From Symsagittifera roscoffensis (Eukaryota; Xenacoelomorpha; Acoela; Convolutidae): a stretch of DNA of 47,162 nt. The position numbers and the translations under genes were made by a program. The stretch is from NCBI RefSeq assembly GCF_963678635.1, contig NW_026970981.1:1-47162 (forward strand). The letters run 5' to 3'. The notes beneath the pieces are model-generated. The model was not told where the DNA came from. It searched no databases and worked only from the letters and a program-made list of their open reading frames with translations. Of this stretch, positions 33,223 through 39,914 are shown one piece after another (the first letter of the stretch is position 1; the number at the start of each line of letters is the position of its first letter).

Positions 33223-34698
33223 TTGATCTATTTCTCTATTTCCTGATAGTAAATATCCTGCGTAGGGTATTTTTAATACTGCTAGTGCAAGTGATTGTAG
33301 GATTTGTGTCCTTTCTAATTCGCATAGTTGGTGAAGTGTCTCTAATTCAGAGAGTGACATTTCTTGAAAAATTCGGCTAATTGTGTAGTCTAATTTCATA
33401 TCTAAGTGAATATCATAGTGGATATTACCGAAATATGTACTATTCATTAGTGATAGTTCTTGTAAACGTGTGCTTCTAGTGTCAAGGGGCTTTAGATGTC
33501 CACCAGGTTGACCTTTACTTTTTTGAAAATCAACTGGTATATATGATGTTCCTTCGTTTATAGGGTGACTTGTGGCGTATGGGTCGATTTTTACTTTTCC
33601 AGTGGTCATGTCGAATCCTTTTTCGTATTCAACTAATATTTCGGAGTATTGTGTTTTGTGAAGTGGATTTCTGTATTTACATGCAAGTTCTGTTTCTTGA
33701 TATATTTGAAAACGTGTCAGTTTATTTTCTATATTGTGTATGTTTCTAAAATTTGAACTTTGTTTTCGTGATGGATGGACTTGTTCATATGGAATTGATT
33801 GTATAAAATATTTTTCGTGAAATTTTATCATACGAGCGTGTATTTTTGCTACTTGAAATGTTGTACATGTGTCTTCGGGGAACCAAACAATTGTTGCTTG
33901 TGTTCGTGTTGTAGGGTCACAATAGCCTTGATCGTTTTTACAGGGTAATCTAATTCCTTGATAGATCATTGTGTTGTCAGATAAATCGCGTGTGAGTTGT
34001 ATTTTTTCGAGTTGTATTTTCCAATCGAAAAACATGATTTCTTGATATCCTTTATTTTTTGTGTCTGCTTTGCAGTTTGATGGGTCATTTATACCAATGT
34101 GTGGTATCCAGTGTTTATCGTGTATGTCATAAGTTAATCTTCCGTGTGCGCCGTTGTATGGGTATTTTTCATCTAGTTCTATATGTCCTTGATATCTTTC
34201 AAGTTCTGCTTGATGTACAGAATCTGCAAAAACTTGGAAATATACTAATTTTCTATCTGTGTTTTTATTTCTTGTGATATTTAGTCTGAGTAACTCGTTT
34301 TTACAATCTTCGGGATTGAGATGTAAAAGTCGTTCGATATTACTCTGGTAGAATGATTCGTGGTCAAGTCGGTTTTTATTTCCGTTTGAGACTTGTGAAC
34401 AATGTACTTTCTTTTCAGAAAATGTTGCTGTGAATTTATATCCTATAACTGTTGTTGCTCGGGCTTTTGAATAAAGTGTCGCTATTACATTTGTAGTTTC
34501 TATAGCTTGTGGTTCTGTTTCGCATTGTGATACTTGATTTATTGCATACTTGTGTAGTGTTTTTTGTTCATTTTCTTCACAATCGTAATGTGTTACTAAT
34601 AAATCTTGGGGTCCTGTGCGGGGGGAAGGGTTTATATTCTGATTGGAGATTACTAGAAAAAAGAGTTGGAGAAAAATTAATATTTTTAGAATATACAT
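33214..34698 (-). CDS. Env-like glycoprotein, N-terminal frame
   Basis: A 494-aa frame starting with a clear signal peptide (hydrophobic residues 4-18, ILKILIFLQLFFLVI), followed by a cysteine-containing ectodomain with scattered N-x-S/T sites and no transmembrane segment before the stop. The frame ends at TAG 33214-33216, within a T6 run, and the protein continues in the neighbouring frame (32072-33222). Together they would make a surface glycoprotein of roughly 870 residues, in the usual position after integrase. The cysteine and proline spacing near the break reminds me of class III-like viral fusion glycoproteins (gB/chuvirus type) more than of retroviral or baculovirus-F types. This is an impression from memory only. 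The ATG overlaps the end of the upstream ORF by 13 nt. Confidence 0.8.
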   Translation of the reverse strand: MYILKILIFLQLFFLVISNQNINPSPRTGPQDLLVTHYDCEENEQKTLHKYAINQVSQCETEPQAIETTNVIATLYSKARATTVIGYKFTATFSEKKVHCSQVSNGNKNRLDHESFYQSNIERLLHLNPEDCKNELLRLNITRNKNTDRKLVYFQVFADSVHQAELERYQGHIELDEKYPYNGAHGRLTYDIHDKHWIPHIGINDPSNCKADTKNKGYQEIMFFDWKIQLEKIQLTRDLSDNTMIYQGIRLPCKNDQGYCDPTTRTQATIVWFPEDTCTTFQVAKIHARMIKFHEKYFIQSIPYEQVHPSRKQSSNFRNIHNIENKLTRFQIYQETELACKYRNPLHKTQYSEILVEYEKGFDMTTGKVKIDPYATSHPINEGTSYIPVDFQKSKGQPGGHLKPLDTRSTRLQELSLMNSTYFGNIHYDIHLDMKLDYTISRIFQEMSLSELETLHQLCELERTQILQSLALAVLKIPYAGYLLSGNREIDQIF

Positions 34699-35861
34699 GT
34701 GTATGATAATCCTGAGTATGGGTTATAAAATGTGATGTAACCAATTGTCTTTTTGGTATATCTGTCGTATTTGTATATTACTTCAGTTGTTATAAATGGT
34801 GGTGGTAGTGATTGAGCTGTTATATTTGGTGGGTTTAATGGGTAGGGATGTTGAGTAATGTTGTTTAGTTTAACCGTGATTTCAAATTTTAATTGTAGAC
34901 TATTTTGTTGGAGTATTTGGATGTTATGATCACGAATGTCTTCGTGGATGTCTTGTCGATATTGTAGTCTATTAAGTGCCCAGTTGTGGAGTCGGTTACT
35001 TTCTGGGTGTTGTCCAAATAATGGTGGAGGTGCTGTGAATGTATTCCAGTCTAGTCTTAAAGGAATATTTGTTGATGATTGTTCTCGATATCTAGCGTCG
35101 AGGTTATTTGGGAAATTTAAGTTAAAAGGCGGTGGTGAAATCTGGCTTATTGATGGTGTTGATGGTAGTGATAATGTTTCTGGTAGTGATGAGGATGTTG
35201 TTGTATCCGTAGAAATATCTATTGAATCATTGATTAAATTTGGTTCACCTTGTGTGAATGAATGTGTTGTCCAATACGGTAGTCGTGATGTTTGGTTTGT
35301 GGGGTTAAAGGGATTTTCACGAATTTGTTCAGATGTTGGTGTTGAACCTAAGTAATCTGAGGGTAGGCTTGAGGTGCTACGTTGTGAAAGAAGCGTAGGG
35401 GTTTCTGGTAATATACCAATGGGGTTTTCTGGAGTACTTTGTGATGGGGATTGAGGTATATCAAAATGAACTCGGGGAGTTTGAAAATTTCTGTTTCGTC
35501 GAGGATGTATAATTTGTCTATTTATTTCGACTGTATTTTGGTTTTGACTAGAATTTCGTATTCTACTTAATTCTTGTGGTAGTTTTGGGTATAAGTTATA
35601 TGTTGGTTCGCTTAGAGGTGCTTGTCGTTGAACTGGTTCTAGTGGTTCAGATAAGCGAGCGTGTCGTTCTTCAAAGGTATATGGGTTATCTTGAAAGGAA
35701 ATTCGTGTGGATGTTTGGGGGTTTTGGGTAGTTGAAGGTGGTGTTGGGTTATCTTGGGATGATGTCGGTGAAGACTGACTGAGTGATTGTTGGTTAGCAA
35801 TTTTTGATGGTTTTTTATTTATTCTTTTAGTGAAAAAATTTATGTTTATTATAGTATTCTT
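34686..35861 (-). CDS. 391-codon P/S/T/Q-rich ORF lacking any Met codon
   Basis: I do not recognise this protein. The frame is open from the TAG at 35862-35864 down to TAA at 34686-34688 and contains no ATG at all, so ordinary ORF listing misses it. Residues ~15-260 are Pro/Ser/Thr/Gln-rich and disordered (QQSLSQSSPTSSQ, SSSLPETLSLPSTPS). The last ~100 residues look folded (HNWALNRLQYRQDIHEDI, then FITTEVIYKYDRYTKKT). Without an ATG it must be joined to another frame. The overlapping two-span membrane ORF (35827-36015) shifts into it by +1 at the T6C run 35833-35838. A run-length error there, a programmed shift, or splicing could each explain it. The fused product would be membrane-anchored with a mucin-like arm. 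It sits immediately before env, overlapping its start by 13 nt. Confidence 0.72.
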   Translation of the reverse strand, partial: KNTIININFFTKRINKKPSKIANQQSLSQSSPTSSQDNPTPPSTTQNPQTSTRISFQDNPYTFEERHARLSEPLEPVQRQAPLSEPTYNLYPKLPQELSRIRNSSQNQNTVEINRQIIHPRRNRNFQTPRVHFDIPQSPSQSTPENPIGILPETPTLLSQRSTSSLPSDYLGSTPTSEQIRENPFNPTNQTSRLPYWTTHSFTQGEPNLINDSIDISTDTTTSSSLPETLSLPSTPSISQISPPPFNLNFPNNLDARYREQSSTNIPLRLDWNTFTAPPPLFGQHPESNRLHNWALNRLQYRQDIHEDIRDHNIQILQQNSLQLKFEITVKLNNITQHPYPLNPPNITAQSLPPPFITTEVIYKYDRYTKKTIGYITFYNPYSGLSYTCIF

Positions 35862-36015
35862 CTAGAAAAAGAATTAGGAGGATTGTTGCCAAGGCGAATT
35901 TGATGATTGCTTTCTTTATACATTTGCATATTGTCAAGATGAGGGATGATAGAAATGTTATAAAAATTACAAATAGTAAAAAAATATCTGTTCTACTAAA
36001 AATGGTTCGTATCAT
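35827..36015 (-). CDS. 62-aa membrane ORF with two hydrophobic spans
   Basis: A small ORF with two predicted membrane spans (about residues 11-29, IFLLFVIFITFLSSLILTI, and 35-51, AIIKFALATILLILFL) separated by a Cys/Lys turn (CKCIKK). No family recognised. It may be an independent viroporin-like protein or, via a frame change on T6, the N-terminus of the Met-free ORF that follows. Confidence 0.6.
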   Translation of the reverse strand: MIRTIFSRTDIFLLFVIFITFLSSLILTICKCIKKAIIKFALATILLILFLEEYYNKHKFFH

Positions 36016-36068
36016 TTAGATAAGTTTTGTGAATCGTACCTGTGGATATAGTCAATAGCTTTCGAAAG

Positions 36069-36242
36069 TTAGAGGTATAGTTCAAATATGGAATAGAAAA
36101 TTAAAAAAATATTACAAAAAATGATTAAGATTATTACAAAAGATTCAAAGGTATCAAAAAGAAATATGATTAAAAGTATAAATATCGTTAAAAAGTTTAC
36201 GAGAATGTTAAGAATTATGTTGACTGGTCGAGAGAAGAGCAT
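36069..36242 (-). CDS. 57-aa membrane ORF with two hydrophobic spans
   Basis: A small ORF directly upstream of the 62-aa one, with the same plan: a short basic N-terminus (MLFSRP), then two very hydrophobic Ile/Leu/Phe spans split by FDTFES (roughly residues 10-28 and 36-52). The 53-bp spacing to the next ORF contains a possible 3' splice site (TATCCACAG). T-rich DNA can yield hydrophobic frames by chance, but the initiation codon, similar length and tandem placement make a gene pair plausible. Confidence 0.5.
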   Translation of the reverse strand: MLFSRPVNIILNILVNFLTIFILLIIFLFDTFESFVIILIIFCNIFLIFYSIFELYL

Positions 36243-36835
36243 TTAAGAAATGGCTTCTCGATCGAATATTTTTTTGTGTTTGGGGCAATTTTCAAGTGCG
36301 GTCGGATTATTTATTGGTTTTTTGACAAGTGGGTTGAGTTTTGTGAAAAATTGTTGGGGGCAAATTTTATGGTGATCGGGAGGTCTTCTTTTTCTTTATT
36401 TTTATTTGTCAAATGATCTGGGGTATTTTTGAGATTTTTATACTTTAGGCTAATTAAAATGGTCATTCTTTTACTTTAGGCTAATTTAACATATTTGTTT
36501 GGGGGTATTTGAGGTCTGAGTTGAGGAAATATTGTTGATCTTTGGTTTATTAGATAAGAGAGGGTTATGATATTTTGGTGATATTTATTTTAGTTGTCAA
36601 GTTGGAATGGTTTGCTTATTCTTGACCTGGAGGTCGCAAAGTTATAGTTATAGATATGCCTGGAGTTTTAATATCGTTCGTCTAGTTGGTTTGTGTTATA
36701 GTTAGAGAAGGTGACGGATTGAATGAATCCTATTGGCTAATTATGAACTAGAGTCGCTGCGTGTTTGTCAGCATGTTATTTTGAAAAATGAAAGCTCAAA
36801 ATATTTCAGAGGTGCAAAGATTATGAAATATAAAA
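36243..36835. other. Non-coding gap between integrase and the small membrane ORFs
   Basis: About 0.6 kb without a supported ORF on the element's strand. It includes a direct repeat TACTTTAGGCTAATT at 36441-36455 and 36472-36486. In env-bearing elements this is where splice acceptors or subgenomic promoters would be expected, but I cannot identify one. Confidence 0.5.
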
Positions 36836-37438
36836 TTAAAGCGGTTTTTGAAATTCGACTTTCTTTAATATTTTAGATTGTGGGATGAATGTTTTATAGT
36901 TTTTACGTGGTTGATTTCTAAGTCGTGATGACTCTCTATGTTCTGATTTGTCGATTTGTTCTTGGGGTATTATTTTTTCTGTCAATTTTCTATTTTTTCT
37001 TTCTTTTTGAGGTATATTTTGATCTAGCTTTTTTGTATTGTTTTTTGTTGTGGTTGATTTTTTATTTTGATTTTCGAAATGAATGTCATGTTGTTCCTTT
37101 GTTTTATTCTCCATATGTGGGTTATTTTGAATAACTTTTAAACCTGTGAAAGAATATATTTGAGTTAGTTCGCGTAGTGCGTATTCTTTTGGGTAATAAG
37201 GTAATAGATTGTTTCGATGTTGAACAAATTCTTTTTTGTCTGAGTCGGTGATTTTATATGTGACATCAGTGGGTTTGGCAATTATTTGGTATGGTCCTTT
37301 ACGAAGGGGTTGTAATTTTTTAGAAATTCCTTTGTGAGTGTTAAAATTGGGTATTAAAACAAATGTTCCAATTTTTAAATCGGAGGCTGGTGTAAAGCGT
37401 GAATTTATTTGTTCATTAATGTTTTGCCTTTGTAACAA
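36836..37438 (-). CDS. Integrase C-terminal domain (GPY/F) and pol tail
   Basis: Frame of about 200 codons beginning at TTG, not an ATG; it is the continuation of the integrase after a one-base shift at the T5/A5 run 37439-37443. It shows the SH3-like GPY/F module near residue 48 (LRKGPYQIIAKP, then TYKITD) that follows the catalytic core in Ty3/gypsy and retroviral integrases. A Lys/Asn/Gln-rich basic tail follows, likely disordered. Confidence 0.85.
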   Translation of the reverse strand: MLQRQNINEQINSRFTPASDLKIGTFVLIPNFNTHKGISKKLQPLRKGPYQIIAKPTDVTYKITDSDKKEFVQHRNNLLPYYPKEYALRELTQIYSFTGLKVIQNNPHMENKTKEQHDIHFENQNKKSTTTKNNTKKLDQNIPQKERKNRKLTEKIIPQEQIDKSEHRESSRLRNQPRKNYKTFIPQSKILKKVEFQKPL

Positions 37439-38570
37439 TTTTTGTTACTTTTCGGTAAATTTCATTGTGTTTTTTATCTCTGTTTAAAATCCATTCGGTG
37501 TGTGTACCGGAGGCTAATTTAAGAATTTGTGGGTGACGAAAATGATCTTCATCGTGTGTGTGTAAAGGTAGGTTATAACAAATTGAGTCTTTATTCGGTT
37601 GGCAATGACTTTGTGCATTTTTATGAGAGTTTGCTGTAAATATAATTGGTTTGCGTGGCTTTTGATTAAAAACCATTTCATATGGTGACATTCCTAGAGT
37701 TGTCGTGGTTTGTGAATTATATGCTAAGGGAAATAGTTTTACATCTGCTGACCATTCGGTGTATTTTGTATCATTTCCATTGATGATACATCTAAGATAT
37801 TCTTGTAGTGAACGGTTCATACCTTCGACTAAGCCGTTTGTCCAAGGTGCGTGAGATGTACGTGGTTTGTGTTTGATGTTATATAAATGACATAGTGTGA
37901 TGATTTCATTATTTATGAATTCCGTACCGTTGTCTGTAACTAAAATTTCTGGTAGTCCGAATTTGGCTATCCAGTGTTCATAAAGTGTTGTGTAAGCGTA
38001 ATAAGCGTTACAATGTGGTACTGGGTTAAGTGCTACATATTGTGTAAATGCGTCAAAAATTACCATAATGTAGGAGTTTCCTTCGGATGATGGTGAAATT
38101 GGTCCTTTTGTATCAAATGAAATACGGTGGTTAAAGTACAAACTTTGTCCTTTAAAGTCTTGTTTTTGTGCTATTTGTTTTTGATTTGGATAAGGTTTAT
38201 TTAGCTGACATACTATACAATCATTGCATAGTACTTTTATCCAAATTGGTGCATTTGGAAAATAAAAGTTTTGTATGAAATTTGAATATGTTTTCTCTGA
38301 TCCAGAGTGTCCTTTAATGTTTTGTGTATGTGAGATATTAAAAGCTATGAGAATCATACTTAAAGGGAGACAGGGAACTGTAGATTCATTTAATTGGTAT
38401 TCTAGAAGGTCTGTGTTTTCATTAATTGTTGTATTATTAAAATTTCGAAAATATCGGAGGAGTGTTTTATTTCCTAATATTGTTGTATCTGCCTTTACGG
38501 GTTTAGTTTTATATTTGTGCCATGATTTTAGTTGTTTAATTATTGGGTCAAGATTTCGATATTGTTTCAA
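37416..38570 (-). CDS. Integrase zinc-binding and catalytic domains
   Basis: A 384-codon frame starting at TTG inside the pol polyprotein. HHCC finger: H81 and H88 with C115/C118/C121. DDE catalytic triad: D153 (ISFDTKG), D213 (VTDNGTEF), E249 (NGLVEGMNRS), with 35 residues between the last two, as in the D,D-35-E rule. It inserts element DNA into the host chromosome. It joins RNase H upstream through a shift at the C6 run (plus 38596-38601) and the GPY/F domain downstream through the A5 run. Confidence 0.93.
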   Translation of the reverse strand: MKQYRNLDPIIKQLKSWHKYKTKPVKADTTILGNKTLLRYFRNFNNTTINENTDLLEYQLNESTVPCLPLSMILIAFNISHTQNIKGHSGSEKTYSNFIQNFYFPNAPIWIKVLCNDCIVCQLNKPYPNQKQIAQKQDFKGQSLYFNHRISFDTKGPISPSSEGNSYIMVIFDAFTQYVALNPVPHCNAYYAYTTLYEHWIAKFGLPEILVTDNGTEFINNEIITLCHLYNIKHKPRTSHAPWTNGLVEGMNRSLQEYLRCIINGNDTKYTEWSADVKLFPLAYNSQTTTTLGMSPYEMVFNQKPRKPIIFTANSHKNAQSHCQPNKDSICYNLPLHTHDEDHFRHPQILKLASGTHTEWILNRDKKHNEIYRKVTKIVTKAKH

Positions 38571-39241
38571 AGTATTAATTGTAATTTTATCTGTTGGGGG
38601 GAGAAAAAGTTTTCTATTTCTAATTTAGATAAAGGAATTGTATCAAGTGGGTCATGGAGGTCAAAAACTTGATTTATTGTGTATTTTGAATCGTTTGTTT
38701 GCGGTCCTGATAATTTTATTTTATCAGTTAGATTTTCTTTTTCAATTAACGGAAAAAAGTCTTTTTTATGCGGGTGTTGTTTTACTCTTCTTTGTTGGGT
38801 GTTATTTTTTATCCATTGTGAATATGGAATTGGTTTAAAAGTTGATGTTCCAAGTAGATCAACTTCGTAGTGGTTATTTTGGCAATCTAAATAAAGTGGG
38901 AAGTGTTGTAGATTATTTATTTGTGATTGTTCAACGTCAGTTTTTACTGCATATTTGCATTCTAGTCGGGGTGATGTTTCGTTTTCTGCAAGGTAAAATT
39001 TTATATTTTTGGGTATTTCAACTGTAGTGTTACGTGTAAGTAATTCAGGTGGTGTATTTCGACTTAAAGTGTCTGGTAATGCAAGATTCTTTCCTGCTGT
39101 CCAAACTATATGTAAGTTTGGGAATTTCATTAGAATTAATTGAAATCTATAAACTCGGTGATTTGGATTAGATTTTTTGTGTAAAGAGAAACATGATTGG
39201 TTTGTGATCTGTGAATAGAACTGTTGGATGTTTTGATCCAA
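38567..39241 (-). CDS. RNase H end and RNase H-integrase linker
   Basis: The meaningful part begins near 39178. From there the frame carries the typical gypsy RNase H terminus (TAGKNLALPDTLSR), which marks the domain end, followed by about 130 residues of linker before integrase. The first residues of the open frame (39241-39180) are a shadow of the RNase H frame on its other side. The junction upstream lies on the A6 run 39173-39178. Confidence 0.82.
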   Translation of the reverse strand: MDQNIQQFYSQITNQSCFSLHKKSNPNHRVYRFQLILMKFPNLHIVWTAGKNLALPDTLSRNTPPELLTRNTTVEIPKNIKFYLAENETSPRLECKYAVKTDVEQSQINNLQHFPLYLDCQNNHYEVDLLGTSTFKPIPYSQWIKNNTQQRRVKQHPHKKDFFPLIEKENLTDKIKLSGPQTNDSKYTINQVFDLHDPLDTIPLSKLEIENFFSPQQIKLQLIL

Positions 39242-39914
39242 GTATCAGAAATTCATACTCTGTTAGTGTATATATTATGGCTGTACATTCTCTCATTAGA
39301 GTTGAGAGTCGTAGCTCTGCTTGAGTGAATAATCGAGAATTTGCTGATATAAGATTCATTTTGTTTGTGCCATTGTGTGATTGTAATAATGCTGCGCCGA
39401 TGCCAAAATTCGAAGCATCGCACATTGCATAGAATGGTTGATTTGGATCTGGAATTGTATTCGAAATTTGTTCAGTTAAGAGTTTTTTAATTTCTTCAAA
39501 TCGTGCTTGATGTTCTGTGTTCCATTCAAAATTATTTTGTTGTCTAAGTTTATTATAGAATGGTCTTAGGTATAATTGCATTTTATAGACATATTTGCTT
39601 AAAAAATTTAACATTCCAAGGAATTCTTGGATTTTCTTTTTGTTTGTTGGTGGTTGGAGCTTCTGAATAGCATCAATGCGTGATTTTAATGGAGTGATTG
39701 TTTTTCTTTCTATATTGTGTCCTAAGAATTTAACTCGTGTTAAAAAGAAGTGTGACTTGTCGGGAGCGGCCTTCAGATTTTCGTTCTGAAGTATTTTGTG
39801 ATAGTGTTCTAAAACATTAAACATTTCTTCTTTTGTCTGTGATTGCATAAAAACATCGTCTAAATAGGTGATTGCGTTTTTCTTGAGTATTAGTGGTCTA
39901 AAAATTTTACTCAT
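39168..39914 (-). CDS. Reverse transcriptase palm/thumb and RNase H
   Basis: Contains the catalytic YLDD box at residues 17-20, then the KSHFFLTRVKFLGH thumb entry near 54, typical of Ty3/gypsy, and RNase H with DASNFGIGAALLQ near 170 and RECTAIIYTL near 208. The upstream frame ends TTATGA at 39911, overlapping this frame's ATG. RT catalysis therefore depends on joining the frames. This junction is the one pol break not on a long homopolymer. Confidence 0.9.
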   Translation of the reverse strand: MSKIFRPLILKKNAITYLDDVFMQSQTKEEMFNVLEHYHKILQNENLKAAPDKSHFFLTRVKFLGHNIERKTITPLKSRIDAIQKLQPPTNKKKIQEFLGMLNFLSKYVYKMQLYLRPFYNKLRQQNNFEWNTEHQARFEEIKKLLTEQISNTIPDPNQPFYAMCDASNFGIGAALLQSHNGTNKMNLISANSRLFTQAELRLSTLMRECTAIIYTLTEYEFLILGSKHPTVLFTDHKPIMFLFTQKI

